NCBI RefSeq assembly: GCF_014695385.1
Contig: NZ_JACJOD010000006.1
Coordinates: 744,001-808,000, forward strand
Source: Trichocoleus sp. FACHB-46
GTDB lineage: Bacteria > Cyanobacteriota > Cyanobacteriia > FACHB-46
Direction of reading: 5' to 3'
Length of the DNA: 64,000 bases
Made by a program: the position numbers and the translations under genes. Shown here one piece after another: positions 7,511-16,484 of this stretch (positions are counted from its first letter, which is position 1; every line of letters starts with the position of its first letter). The notes beneath the pieces were generated by a model that worked only from the letters and a program-made list of their open reading frames with translations, made no database searches and was not told the DNA's origin.

Positions 7511-9269
7511 CGTAAGGCTCTAAGCGATCGAGGAGTTTGGGGCCAACCCCAGACACGCGATCGAGATCGGCAAGCGAAGTAAAAGGTTTTTGCTGACGAG
7601 CTTGAATAATGCGCTGGGCCAGCGTAGGACCGACACCGGGCAACGTTTCTAGGTCTTGCAGACTAGCAGTATTGAGGTTTACCACTGAGTTGGGTGTGGT
7701 CTGGGGTTGCGAGGTTGTAGTGGCTGATGGAGTGGGCGATCGCTGGCTTTTGAGCTTTGAGGTTGGCTTAGGCTGAGTCTGACTTGACTGGCACTGTTTC
7801 GCTTGGGCAGCCATTTTGCGTTGTACTGCTGGAGGCACCCCCAAGATGGCATTGGTATATAGCCGCTCAAATTCTCGCTCGTAGTGAGCCGCAACCATTG
7901 GGCTTTCAACCACGACTAATGTTTCGTCATTGCCTGTATTGGCAGCATCAGTCCAGTTATGAGACCCCGTAATCACAGTGGCTTGATCAACAACGCCAAA
8001 CTTGTTGTGCAATAAATCTCCAGGTGGGAGGCGTGGTGCCCCCACTTTACTAATAGGGTTTTGCCAGGGATGGTTGTTGGATTCGGTTCGGCACTTGTCT
8101 TTGAGTTCAACGCCCAGCATGTCTAAGGCTTCGCTATAGGAACGGTAGGCAAAACTAGGATCGATGACAGCCTGTACCTGTACGCCTCGTTCATGATTAG
8201 TTTCTAAGACATTCGATAAACGCTGCTCGGAAAATACAAACAACGCCAAATTCACCGATCGCTGAGCTGCACCCAAGGTTTTGCCAATGAGTCCGCTCCC
8301 ACTTTGACTCCAGGGACGGGAGGGACTGGTAGGCGAGAACTGCACTGTAACTGATGTGCTGCCAAGCACAACTGTTTGGGGAGAACGATAGGGCTTTTGT
8401 AGGCCAAACTTGCTATCGGACTTGCCCCCAGGACCATCGCCCCACATAGTGTTGAACTCTTGGGTGAATAAGCTAGCTAATTCGGCGCTGGGAATCCGCA
8501 ACATGTTGTTAGCGTTGCCTTGACTGGCAGGGCGAGAGAAATCGCCATGAATATCACTAGTAGTGAAATTGGCCGAAGTGATGATTAGGCGTTGTCCATC
8601 CACCACGACAAATTTATGGTGCATCAAGTCACTGCCAGCAGAGCCGTTGGCGGTGTCATCAATCCAAGGCACCTGCGCTTGCCGCAACATGACTAAAGTG
8701 TCGCCTTGATTAATTTCTTCTGGGGTGAGTTTGCCGTCTTGGTCGAGGTCTGCGAGCTTTTGGTATTCCTCATAGCGGCTGCGCTCTCGTTCGGGCAGCT
8801 TCTCTAGTTCAGCTTCGGTGATCGCGCTCCAAGGTTGGCTATAGGTGTTTTCTAAAATCACCCGTACCTTCACGCCTGCTTTTTGGCGATCGATCAAGGC
8901 TTGGGCAATCTTGGGCAACCGCAGCTCTTGAACGGCAACATCTACGGTAGATTGCGCTGAGGCGATCGCGTCAATAATTTGCTGCTCTAGGTTATCGCCA
9001 GGGCGAGTTTGCTGGCGGTAAGGCTCGGTGTATTTGGCAGCAGGTTCGTGATTGAAGTAAGCCTGAACTAACGGATCTTGGGGCAGTGGTGCAGGTGCAG
9101 ATTGCTGTGGCTGAGACTGCACTTGTTGGCAAGCACTCAGGCTCAAAACCAGCAACAGGCTCAAGCAAAAACGCGATCGCAGGGAAACCGGAAAAAGCAA
9201 AATAGCGCTCCTGACGGCAATGAGGGATGCATGTCTAGAGGTTGCCCTAGCCCATAGCATCATTACCAT
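7500..9269 (-). CDS. Phospholipase-D-like lipoprotein with EF-hand and ComEA-type tail
   Basis: Predicted exported phosphodiesterase or nuclease. A signal peptide ends in a lipobox (LSLSAC, Cys at about 47), so the protein is probably lipid-anchored. Two HKD motifs define the PLD fold: HHKFVVVD near residue 214, followed by TSANFT, and HNKFGVVD near residue 420, followed by GSHNWTD. Between the signal and the first HKD, at about 173-184, the loop DLDQDGKLTPEE is a canonical calcium-binding EF-hand. A Pro/Ser/Thr/Gln linker leads to a C-terminal helix-hairpin-helix pair (VNLNTASLQDLETLPGVG, then GVGPKLLDRL) like ComEA, suggesting DNA binding. The combination suggests calcium-dependent handling of extracellular DNA, which is inference. 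It shares an operon-like arrangement with the small gene 6 bp upstream. Confidence 0.88.
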   Translation of the reverse strand: MVMMLWARATSRHASLIAVRSAILLFPVSLRSRFCLSLLLVLSLSACQQVQSQPQQSAPAPLPQDPLVQAYFNHEPAAKYTEPYRQQTRPGDNLEQQIIDAIASAQSTVDVAVQELRLPKIAQALIDRQKAGVKVRVILENTYSQPWSAITEAELEKLPERERSRYEEYQKLADLDQDGKLTPEEINQGDTLVMLRQAQVPWIDDTANGSAGSDLMHHKFVVVDGQRLIITSANFTTSDIHGDFSRPASQGNANNMLRIPSAELASLFTQEFNTMWGDGPGGKSDSKFGLQKPYRSPQTVVLGSTSVTVQFSPTSPSRPWSQSGSGLIGKTLGAAQRSVNLALFVFSEQRLSNVLETNHERGVQVQAVIDPSFAYRSYSEALDMLGVELKDKCRTESNNHPWQNPISKVGAPRLPPGDLLHNKFGVVDQATVITGSHNWTDAANTGNDETLVVVESPMVAAHYEREFERLYTNAILGVPPAVQRKMAAQAKQCQSSQTQPKPTSKLKSQRSPTPSATTTSQPQTTPNSVVNLNTASLQDLETLPGVGPTLAQRIIQARQQKPFTSLADLDRVSGVGPKLLDRLEPYVTW

Positions 9270-9275
9270 TAGCCG

Positions 9276-9485
9276 CTAATGAGGTTTCTTCGCGGCTTCC
9301 TGTAACGTCATAATGGCGTCTTCCAGCTCACTGGCTACTCGTTCGTGATTGCCTGCGTTCAGCCAGCGCACTGCTTCATAAAGCTGAAAAATTGCTTTAA
9401 CGGTAGAGTCTTGCCTCCGCTCCATGTCTTCCAGTTTTAGTAGCAAATTTTGTACACGGATTTCTAGGATCGCGTTGGTTTCCAT
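9276..9485 (-). CDS. Small conserved-looking hypothetical protein
   Basis: A 69-residue, strongly helical and acidic protein without a signal or membrane segment (METNAILEIRVQ start, heptad-like Leu spacing in the first half). Its stop lies 6 bp before the start of the PLD-like lipoprotein gene, so the two are probably co-transcribed. I do not recognise a family; length, helicity and placement suggest a small coiled-coil or adaptor protein. The overlapping frames on either strand look like shadows. Confidence 0.6.
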   Translation of the reverse strand: METNAILEIRVQNLLLKLEDMERRQDSTVKAIFQLYEAVRWLNAGNHERVASELEDAIMTLQEAAKKPH

Positions 9486-9560
9486 TATCTCGGCTCCACC
9501 TGCAACTTGAGTGGTAATGTCTCGAAATCAATCGTCTTAGTCTCAGACAAGAATCAAAAA

Positions 9561-9589
9561 TAACCCCTAGCACTTTCTGTGAGGGGTTA
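9561..9589 (-). terminator. Intrinsic terminator of the ChaB-like gene
   Basis: TAACCCCT pairs perfectly with AGGGGTTA (8 bp, 13-nt loop). On the minus strand the stem is followed by TTTTTGATT, fitting termination of the gene ending at 9664. Confidence 0.7.
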
Positions 9590-9663
9590 AGGTAATCTGG
9601 CATACTGGAATGAGTTTAACTACGCTTTTTGTAGTCACTCCAGAGCCGCAATTGCCACACTTG

Positions 9664-9933
9664 TTAGTTACCGCTGACGACCGTTGACTTGTATCTGTGT
9701 TCGTCCTCGGGCTTGCGCTGCCACTTACCGTCGCTGCCTTGAATGTAATCATGCTTGACTGTGGTCCAAGCGACATTCATCGCTCCCTCTTGAGACAGAC
9801 CATCAGATTGAGCACTTCGCATTGCAGCTTGGAAGATCTTTTGGGCTGATTCGGGGAGTTGCTGAGCTTCTTGAGGTAGGTTTTGCTCTTGCTGTTGTTC
9901 TGGTGCCATTTGCTTAATAAGCTCCGTTTTCAT
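9664..9933 (-). CDS. ChaB-family protein
   Basis: A 90-residue protein of the ChaB family, a small helical domain first noted beside the E. coli ChaA cation antiporter; the biochemical role is unclear. The family core is visible as ESAQKIFQAAMRSAQSDG, then AWTTVKHDYIQGSDGKWQ near residues 55-72. I start at the ATG at 9933 (MKTELIK); a frame extending to 9963 has weaker support. A glutamine-rich segment precedes the domain. No transporter gene is adjacent. A terminator hairpin follows the gene. Confidence 0.8.
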   Translation of the reverse strand: MKTELIKQMAPEQQQEQNLPQEAQQLPESAQKIFQAAMRSAQSDGLSQEGAMNVAWTTVKHDYIQGSDGKWQRKPEDEHRYKSTVVSGN

Positions 9934-10193
9934 ACTGAGACTTGCGATCATCCTATGCAGCAATAGTTGGAAGTTCCTCAGCCTAGAAGCGAATTAGATA
10001 CGCTGGTTCGTTCTACCCCAAGGGGCAGCTAACTTTAATTCTTTCTGTCGTTAGGGATACAATTAATTGCTTCAAAGGGCTCCCAATCCTAAACCAAAGG
10101 CGGGACATCTTGACTGGATCGGTACGCTTGGGATTGAAAGGTATGCTGGAAGAAAGCAATGCCTTAATTTAAAGCTTTAGAACGCGACTACTC

Positions 10194-11363
10194 ATGCAAA
10201 TCTATCTGGATTACAGTGCGACAACTCCCCCTCGTGCCGAAGCGATCGCTGCCATGCAGCAGGCTTTGACGGTGCAGTGGGGCAATCCTTCTAGCTTGCA
10301 TGAGTGGGGTAGTCGGGCCGCGACCTTGGTAGAACGGGCCCGCATTCAAGTGGCTAGCTTGCTCAATGCTCCGCCTGAAGCGATCGTGTTTACGTCGGGC
10401 GGTACCGAATCGGATAACTTGGCAATTCTGGGAGTGGTGCGGCAGTACACCACACCTCAACATGTGATTATTTCTAGCGTGGAGCACTCGGCGATCGCAG
10501 AGCCTGTGCGCTTATTGGAGCAGTGGGGATGGGAAGTAACTCGCTTACCTGTGGATGCTCAGGGGCGGGTAAATCCTCAGGATTTACGCCATGCCTTGCA
10601 AAGTAATACGGTTTTAGTTTCAGTGATCTACGGGCAGAGCGAAATTGGTACCTTGCAGCCCATCCAGGTGCTCGGTGAAATTGCTCGTAATCATGGCGCA
10701 TTGTTTCATACTGATGCCGTGCAGGTCGCAGGCCGTTTGCAGCTAGATGTGCAGCAGCTTCCGGTAGATTTACTCTCGTTGTCCAGCCACAAGCTGTATG
10801 GACCGCAAGGATCTGGGGCTTTGTATGTGCGAACTGGAGTGGAGTTGGTGCCGCTGATCGGTGGTGGTGGGCAAGAGTTTAAGCTGCGTTCTGGGACTCA
10901 GGCCGTACCTGCGATCGCAGGGTTTGGCATAGCGGCAGAACAAGCGATCGCGGAACTAGCCACCGAAACGCCCCGCTTGATGCGGCTGCGCGATCGCTTG
11001 TTCGATCAATTACTAGCGATTCCAGGCGTAACTGTCACGGGCGATCGCTGGAATCGCTTACCGCACCATGTCAGCGTTTGTCTTCAGGCTACCGATAGCG
11101 AAACCCTAAATGGCAAAACCTTGGTGCGCCAAATGAATCTGGCGGGGATTGCGATTAGTGCAGGTTCTGCCTGTCATAGTGGCAAAACAACTCCCAGTCC
11201 GATTTTGCTGGCAATGGGATATAGCGATCGCTTGGCGAAAGGCGGCATCCGGTTCACGTTAGGCCGAGAGACTACAGTGGCAGATATTGATTGGACAGCC
11301 ACCGTGTTCCAGCAGGTTCTAGAGCGACTTATGCCCGTACAATTAGTAGGGAGCCGCTCCTAG
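10194..11363 (+). CDS. Cysteine desulfurase (NifS/IscS family)
   Basis: PLP enzyme that takes sulfur from L-cysteine for Fe-S clusters and other thio-cofactors. The 389-residue protein starts with YLDYSATTPP, and has TSGGTESDN near residue 67, HTDAVQ (PLP-ring Asp) near 178, SSHKLYG with the PLP lysine K200, and the mobile loop SAGSACHSG with the sulfur-carrying C327. The order and length fit a class I (NifS/IscS-like) enzyme. No iscU or nif genes adjoin it, so it is probably a general housekeeping copy. The loop has His after the Cys where many have Thr or Ser. The DUF1995 gene follows on the same strand after 53 bp. Confidence 0.93.
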   Translation: MQIYLDYSATTPPRAEAIAAMQQALTVQWGNPSSLHEWGSRAATLVERARIQVASLLNAPPEAIVFTSGGTESDNLAILGVVRQYTTPQHVIISSVEHSAIAEPVRLLEQWGWEVTRLPVDAQGRVNPQDLRHALQSNTVLVSVIYGQSEIGTLQPIQVLGEIARNHGALFHTDAVQVAGRLQLDVQQLPVDLLSLSSHKLYGPQGSGALYVRTGVELVPLIGGGGQEFKLRSGTQAVPAIAGFGIAAEQAIAELATETPRLMRLRDRLFDQLLAIPGVTVTGDRWNRLPHHVSVCLQATDSETLNGKTLVRQMNLAGIAISAGSACHSGKTTPSPILLAMGYSDRLAKGGIRFTLGRETTVADIDWTATVFQQVLERLMPVQLVGSRS

Positions 11364-11416
11364 CAGGCTAGTGATCTTCCTCGGCACCCATAAGCCCTCA
11401 AGAACCTGACTGAACA

Positions 11417-12130
11417 ATGGCTGAACTTCCCAAAAACCTTGAAGACGCGATCGAGCAAGCCAAAACTGCAACCCAGGCAGCCCTAGACGCCGGTGTTTGC
11501 CGGATCCAGGTGGAACTCAATTTCCCCGAACTCAAACCTATGCCGATCGCCGAGCAGTTTTTGAGTATTTTTGAAGATTTGGGAGCCAACTTCAAAGTTT
11601 TTTTTCCCGATGCTGGTGCGGCGGCTCTGGCACGGCGGGACTGGGGAGAGAAACCTTTTGAGATTCGAGGGATTGGTGAGCTGAAGGGCAAGATGCTACC
11701 AGAAGATCAAGCCTTTCTCATGGTTGCCCCGACTTCTGTAGAAGTGGCTGAGGTGCAAAAAATGGCTGATGAAGCCGGAGAACGCCCCTTTATTCTCTTA
11801 AATCCGGTTCTGGAAGACATTGCCACAGTTGGCTTAGGCTATGCGGGGCGGCAGCTACGCACTCGGTTCCTTAGCACTTTCGAGGTTTGTTATTATCTCC
11901 GCCCTTTGGAAAATGGAGCCTTGCTGCGTTGCTATCCCGGCCCTTGGCAGGTTTGGCTAGAATTAGAGGACGACTACAAACTAATTGCCGAAGTTGACAC
12001 CAAGCCCGCTGGCGACGAAATCGACCGAATTTTAGCCCAATCTACTGGAAATCCTGAAGATCCTACCCCAGCTCCTAAAACAGGCTTTATGACGGAACTT
12101 CAGCGTTTTCTCAGAGCCTTAACGCAGTAA
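11417..12130 (+). CDS. DUF1995 protein (LPA3-like)
   Basis: A 237-residue DUF1995 protein, a family of cyanobacteria and plastids; the plant member LPA3 helps assemble photosystem II. Seen here: an N-terminal helix of LPKNLEDAIEQAK type, a Rossmann-like beta-alpha series with FFPDAGAAALARRDW, FLMVAPTSVEVAEV and a RPFILLNPVLED segment, then a C-terminal RCYPGPWQVW motif with a charged tail. There is no signal or membrane span. It lies 53 bp after the cysteine desulfurase gene and may share its transcript. A photosystem assembly role is inferred from family only. Confidence 0.8.
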   Translation: MAELPKNLEDAIEQAKTATQAALDAGVCRIQVELNFPELKPMPIAEQFLSIFEDLGANFKVFFPDAGAAALARRDWGEKPFEIRGIGELKGKMLPEDQAFLMVAPTSVEVAEVQKMADEAGERPFILLNPVLEDIATVGLGYAGRQLRTRFLSTFEVCYYLRPLENGALLRCYPGPWQVWLELEDDYKLIAEVDTKPAGDEIDRILAQSTGNPEDPTPAPKTGFMTELQRFLRALTQ

Positions 12131-12315
12131 CGCTGGCCTTAGGAGAGGTACCATTGGATACAATTACGGTGCGATCGCCAAGGTGAGTCAGGGCATACTA
12201 TAAGAAGAGTTCAGTGCTTCCCATAGCTCCTCTTTTGCAATCTCAATTTATTGCAAATTGCAGCTATTTAGGCTAGCTCTGAAGCCTTGCTCAAGTTTTT
12301 GCATGAGAGGACCGG

Positions 12316-13074
12316 ATGAGCGAATCTACCCGCCGTCGCATTTTCATCGGGGATGTGCATGGTCATTATGATGGCTTGATGATTTTGCTGGAGGCGATCG
12401 CTCCTGATGGGGACGACCAAGTTTATTTCCTGGGCGACCTGATTGACCGAGGCCCTCGCAGCGCCCAAGTCGTTGACTTTGTCCAGAAAAGTAACTTCCA
12501 CTGCTTGCTCGGAAATCATGAGCAACTGATGATTGATGCCTTTCCCAAGGGCCGAGCTTTTGGCCCAGGCTTGCAAGCTTGGCTGTATAGCGGTGGCCAA
12601 GCGACGGTAGCCAGCTATAAGAATATGGACTTGCTGGCCGAGCACTTGGAATGGATCAAGACGCTACCAATGTATATGGACTTGGGAGATGTTTGGTTGG
12701 TGCATGCGGGCGTGCATCCAGAGATGCCCATTGAAGACCAAAGCTCTCATGAATTTTGCTGGATTCGAGAAGAATTTCACAGCATTGCCAAGCCTTATTT
12801 CCCAAACAAATTGATTGTGACGGGGCATACAATCACTTTCACGCTGCCAGGAGTATCACCTGGGGAAGTGGCTCAGGGAAAAGGATGGCTGGATATTGAT
12901 ACGGGAGCCTATCACCAAAAGAGCGGCTGGCTCACCGGAGTAGATATTACCAATCGTCGGGTTTATCAGGTCAATGTTTGGCACCAAGAAGTCCGAACCT
13001 TGCCTTTAGATGAAGCGATCGCTCAAGTGGAACCTTCCCAAATTATTGCTCGCCACCAAATGCTTCGTTCTTAG
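12316..13074 (+). CDS. Calcineurin-like metallophosphatase (PPP family)
   Basis: Metal-dependent phosphoesterase of the PPP/ApaH type: GDVHGH near residue 13, GDLIDRGP near 43 and GNHEQ near 70 form the dinuclear metal site, with later histidines in VHAGVHPE and VTGHT. At 252 residues it resembles bacterial serine/threonine phosphatases and diadenosine tetraphosphatases; the substrate cannot be settled from sequence. The start is supported by a GAGAGG ribosome site ending 7 nt before the ATG. It stands alone between DUF1995 and the convergent M48 protease gene. Confidence 0.88.
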   Translation: MSESTRRRIFIGDVHGHYDGLMILLEAIAPDGDDQVYFLGDLIDRGPRSAQVVDFVQKSNFHCLLGNHEQLMIDAFPKGRAFGPGLQAWLYSGGQATVASYKNMDLLAEHLEWIKTLPMYMDLGDVWLVHAGVHPEMPIEDQSSHEFCWIREEFHSIAKPYFPNKLIVTGHTITFTLPGVSPGEVAQGKGWLDIDTGAYHQKSGWLTGVDITNRRVYQVNVWHQEVRTLPLDEAIAQVEPSQIIARHQMLRS

Positions 13075-13077
13075 GAA

Positions 13078-13122
13078 TTGCGTTGAGACGCAACCCTAGC
13101 CCCTTCCCTGCTAGGGAAGGGG
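13078..13122. terminator. Double hairpin between convergent genes
   Basis: Two hairpins lie between the phosphatase and protease stops: TTGCGT/ACGCAA (13078-13093), and a perfect 10-bp stem CCCCTTCCCT/AGGGAAGGGG with a 3-nt loop (13100-13122). The second resembles a GC-rich dispersed repeat seen between cyanobacterial genes. Neither has a clear U-tract; it may act as a bidirectional terminator or insulate the two transcripts. Confidence 0.5.
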
Positions 13123-13130
13123 AGACAAAT

Positions 13131-14003
13131 TCAAGAACGACTTAGCAAAGGCTGAATCTTGGCTTTGTATGCTGCACTATCTAAGCCATTTCCAGGGTTA
13201 GTATTGCTGCCACTAGTGCTGGTGGAGTTGATACTGCGCTTGAGCGCCTCGATGCGGTCTTTGGTGTTAGGGTGAGTGCTCAGGAATGTAGGAAGTGAGC
13301 CGCCTTTAAGCAGCTTCTCCATAAAAGCAACCATTGCTGATGGAGCATAACCTGCCCTGCTTAAAATTCGTAGGCCTCTTTCGTCAGCCTCAAATTCATC
13401 CTGGCGACTATTGGGGCGTCTGAGGGCCAGTTCTACACCGATCCCCGCTAAGGTACTGCGATCGAGCCCTGCTGCTGTAGCCACACCACGGGCGATCGCC
13501 GTTTGGCGCATTTGCTGCAAGAGATGACGGCCTTCCACATGACCCGTTTCATGGCCTAAGACGCTCGCCAGTTGAGCTTCATTATCGGCAATTTTCATCA
13601 AACCTGTGGTGACATAGACGTAACCACCTGCTGTGGCAAAGGCGTTGACACGGTTATCTTCTACCACTTGAAATGTATAGGGGATCCGGGGGCGATCGCT
13701 TTTAGCCGCCAGTTGCTGACCAATTTGATCAACATACTCATTGATGGAGCGGTTGCGGTATAGCCGAAATTCACTGTTTATAAGTTGCTGATTGATTTGA
13801 CGACCGATCGCTACTTCTTCGCGATCAGATACTTTCGAGAGTTGAATAATTTGTACTCCCCGGAAGATCAAGTCAGCCCAAGGTAAGGCTGGGCTAGGGC
13901 TGGGAGAACCTACTACCAGTCCAATGGCGATCGCCAAAGAGATAAAAGGATAGAGCCAACGGCGGACAGAACGACGAGACAAAGTAGAAAAGCGGTTAAG
14001 CAT
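13131..14003 (-). CDS. M48-family zinc metalloprotease
   Basis: Membrane-anchored or exported zinc protease. After an N-terminal hydrophobic segment (about residues 17-40) the catalytic motif LGHETGHVEGRH (HExxH) appears near residue 150, and the third ligand lies in EFEADERGL about 55 residues later. The length and the STHPNTKDRIEAL C-terminus match periplasmic BepA/LoiP-type M48 proteases involved in envelope quality control. The ATG at 14003 (MLNRFS) is the likely start; an upstream in-frame start at 14030 would put nine residues ahead of the signal. It is transcribed divergently from the DUF4330 gene. Confidence 0.9.
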   Translation of the reverse strand: MLNRFSTLSRRSVRRWLYPFISLAIAIGLVVGSPSPSPALPWADLIFRGVQIIQLSKVSDREEVAIGRQINQQLINSEFRLYRNRSINEYVDQIGQQLAAKSDRPRIPYTFQVVEDNRVNAFATAGGYVYVTTGLMKIADNEAQLASVLGHETGHVEGRHLLQQMRQTAIARGVATAAGLDRSTLAGIGVELALRRPNSRQDEFEADERGLRILSRAGYAPSAMVAFMEKLLKGGSLPTFLSTHPNTKDRIEALKRSINSTSTSGSNTNPGNGLDSAAYKAKIQPLLSRS

Positions 14004-14387
14004 GATCACTGATGTGCGAGGAGAACGCAAAAAAGCTGAACTTTAAGGGAACTAGAAGTGGCGGACCTAGTCTGAGAGGTTTGTATGCGCTAGAACCTCA
14101 TCTGTCCTCATAGATGATTCTAGACGTACAGCCCAGACTCAAAGTTGCCACATCGAAAGCAACAAATTTCTTTGCGAGAGTTACAGGAAACGGTTGAAAC
14201 AGTTGCTCGTTGCTCCCTAAAAATTGCGCCTTGCCCAGTGCCATTAACACCGCCATCTGCCTAAATCTTTGGCGTGCAAGTTATGGTAATCTGACCAGAG
14301 TTGCGGCAGCTTTCTGAAGGATTGTCAGAGCCAATTCCCAATCATTTCTTTTATTCGTTTCTTAAGATATCAGCAAGGTAAGCTTGT
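14004..14387. other. Intergenic region, divergent promoters expected
   Basis: A 384-bp gap between the divergent M48 and DUF4330 genes. It must hold promoters for both, but I cannot pick -35/-10 pairs with confidence. No RNA gene or convincing hairpin seen. Confidence 0.4.
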
Positions 14388-14918
14388 ATGGCTATTTTGG
14401 ACTCTCAAGGTCGTCTATTCGGCAAAGTTAGCATTCTCGACGTGGGAGCCGCCCTCGTGATCTTGCTGGTGATCATAGGCGTCTTTTTGGTACCTGGGAC
14501 AGGAACGGTAGCTCAGATCAACAACGCAACCAAACCAATCGAGGTTGACTTAATTGCCAAGGGTTTGAGTGTCAGCAATCCCCAAAGATTTATCCAAGAC
14601 TTTCAAAGTGCCAAGAAGACCAGCCTGGTGATCCGCAATCAGCCATACGGTGAGGTGGATCTCAAGTCGGTTCAAGTGCTACCTCGCAATGTTCTGATTA
14701 CCCAACCAGACGGCTCTGTTAAAGTGATCCCTGACCCTCGCTCAGAGCTGTCTTACAGCACCGATTTGCTGATTACGGTTGGTGGTAGAGCCCAAGTTAA
14801 CAAGGATGGTCCTGTTTTGGGAAATAGCAAGATCAAGATTGGCAGTGTTGTGCAGCTACAAGGTACTTTGTACGACTTCAATGCCAGTGTGGTTGACATC
14901 AGACTGAACGACAAGTAG
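14388..14918 (+). CDS. DUF4330 membrane-anchored protein
   Basis: A 176-residue DUF4330 protein, a cyanobacterial family without known function. It opens MAILDSQGRLFGKVSILDVG, then has one hydrophobic span (about residues 20-38), followed by an extracytoplasmic beta-rich domain. The domain ends in a beta-strand pattern (IRLNDK). Single-span topology with a periplasmic domain is inferred. Its stop codon abuts the stop of the convergent alpha/beta-hydrolase gene with no gap (TAG|CTA). Confidence 0.8.
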   Translation: MAILDSQGRLFGKVSILDVGAALVILLVIIGVFLVPGTGTVAQINNATKPIEVDLIAKGLSVSNPQRFIQDFQSAKKTSLVIRNQPYGEVDLKSVQVLPRNVLITQPDGSVKVIPDPRSELSYSTDLLITVGGRAQVNKDGPVLGNSKIKIGSVVQLQGTLYDFNASVVDIRLNDK

Positions 14919-15824
14919 CTATTTAAGGTCAGGATTCTGAAGAAATTGCCGAATTAACCCCACCGTAACGGCGGGTAGTTCTAGCTGTGGTGTCAAGCCC
15001 ACCTCGTCTAGCTGCTGGAACACCCGAATGGCTTGAGGATTCAAGTCTGCTAAGCGCCGACCAATTTCTGGTCCGGTAAATTGTGACTGGCGACCCCAAA
15101 CAATTGCGGTGGGAACAGTCAGTTGGGTGATGTATTGGGATAGATCGAAACACAAGTCGCCGCGCACGAAAGCCAGTGCTGCATATTCCGCATTCGCTTG
15201 GCTGGCGGATTCTAAGTAGGCTGCGACAATTTCTGGATAAACTCGCTCTGGGCGGGCAAATTGGCGTTGCTCTAAAAAGCTGCGAATCCCTCCACTCGTA
15301 GCAACTCCAGCGTTGTAAATTAAGCGATCGATGATGGGAGTGCTGACCAGTTGGGCAAAAAAGCTGCGGGTATAGTCTTCGCCAAAATCGGAAAGTCCAG
15401 CAGGGGTTGTTAGAATCAGCGACTTGAATAGTTCTGGGCGAGCGATCGCCACCCGAATCGTAAAAGCTGCCGTGAGTGACGAAGCAATGACAGTCGTGGG
15501 GCCAGAACAAGTTTGCTCCAAAAACTCAGTGATGGTGCTGAGATAGTCCTCAATTCGGTAGTTTCGAGCTGGATGCTCTGAACGACCCCAGCCAATCAGG
15601 TCTGGAGCCAAAATTTGGTAGTCGCTGGCAAAGGCTGGATAGACTTTGGACCACTCATAGGCGGAAGAACCACCGCCGAAGCCATGCAGGAATACTAATG
15701 TTTCGCGATCGCTAGATAGTTCTGCCTCGGCAGTGACCCAAGGTTCTGCTGCCGCAGTGTAGTAAACCATACGGCCTAGCTTGGTCAGAATGGATTGTTG
15801 GCGAAAGCCAGGGGGTAGAAACAT
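14919..15824 (-). CDS. Alpha/beta-hydrolase-fold protein with degenerate catalytic triad
   Basis: A 301-residue alpha/beta-hydrolase. The oxyanion segment FLHGFGGGSSAYEW and the DLIGWGRSEHP strand are typical. The nucleophile elbow, however, reads IASSLTAAF rather than GxSxG; the acid position after strand 6 reads WGRQSQF where WGxxD is usual; and the final motif GLTPQLELP lacks the histidine of the usual GHxPxxExP. A serine is still present at the elbow. The protein may be catalytically weak or use a different chemistry. I recall similar cyanobacterial and plastid proteins without a known substrate. No operon partner; convergent with DUF4330. Confidence 0.82.
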   Translation of the reverse strand: MFLPPGFRQQSILTKLGRMVYYTAAAEPWVTAEAELSSDRETLVFLHGFGGGSSAYEWSKVYPAFASDYQILAPDLIGWGRSEHPARNYRIEDYLSTITEFLEQTCSGPTTVIASSLTAAFTIRVAIARPELFKSLILTTPAGLSDFGEDYTRSFFAQLVSTPIIDRLIYNAGVATSGGIRSFLEQRQFARPERVYPEIVAAYLESASQANAEYAALAFVRGDLCFDLSQYITQLTVPTAIVWGRQSQFTGPEIGRRLADLNPQAIRVFQQLDEVGLTPQLELPAVTVGLIRQFLQNPDLK

Positions 15825-16484
15825 AACTCAATTAACCTCGTCTTAGAGATGATGTAAATATGAAGATTTTGTCAAGTGCCGACAAAGTTTGTTTATATTT
15901 GAGCAAATCTCGGCTCAGACTGCTACGAACCAGCGAAATAGCAGAACCGTACTTTGGGAAACAGCAGATCGGTTAAAGATGAGAGAAATTAAAAGACGTA
16001 AACATCCTTTACTCCTGGAATTTCTCGCTTTTCTGAGAAGATTGCGTTACATTTCTTAATAAGGGTGCTTCTAAGTTTCAGATCAGGGTGTGTGGCGTTT
16101 TCAGAAGACTGAATAAGTTGATTGGTCTGAACGCAAAAATCAAATAAGGTGCATTGTAAGAATTCGAGTTAGGGTCCAGCTACCAGAAACTGTAAATGTA
16201 AGCTGAGCCATCCTAATATCACTGGAACTTGAGTAAGCTAAGAGCTGCTTTAGGGGTGGATTTTCCGAAAACCTGAAAAATCTTCTAAGTATCTCTCAAG
16301 GTTTACCCAGTCGAGTGAAGTCGAAATAAGTATTTTTTGGGAACTTGATACCAGTGCGTCTGCTATCGTCCCGTGAACTTCGTCTTTTCGCTCTTAATCG
16401 GAGTGGCAGCTTGAGGCAGGTCTTGTTTTGACTTGTGCAGCATGCATCGCATCGTCCGATACATCAGGCAAGCCAAGAGGTGTT
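15825..16484. other. 660-bp AT-rich intergenic region
   Basis: Lies between the divergent hydrolase and secreted-protein genes. I find no open frame with coding character, no tRNA and no strong terminator hairpin. It is poor in GCGATCGC compared with its surroundings. It presumably holds promoters for both genes and perhaps a long 5' leader. Confidence 0.4.
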
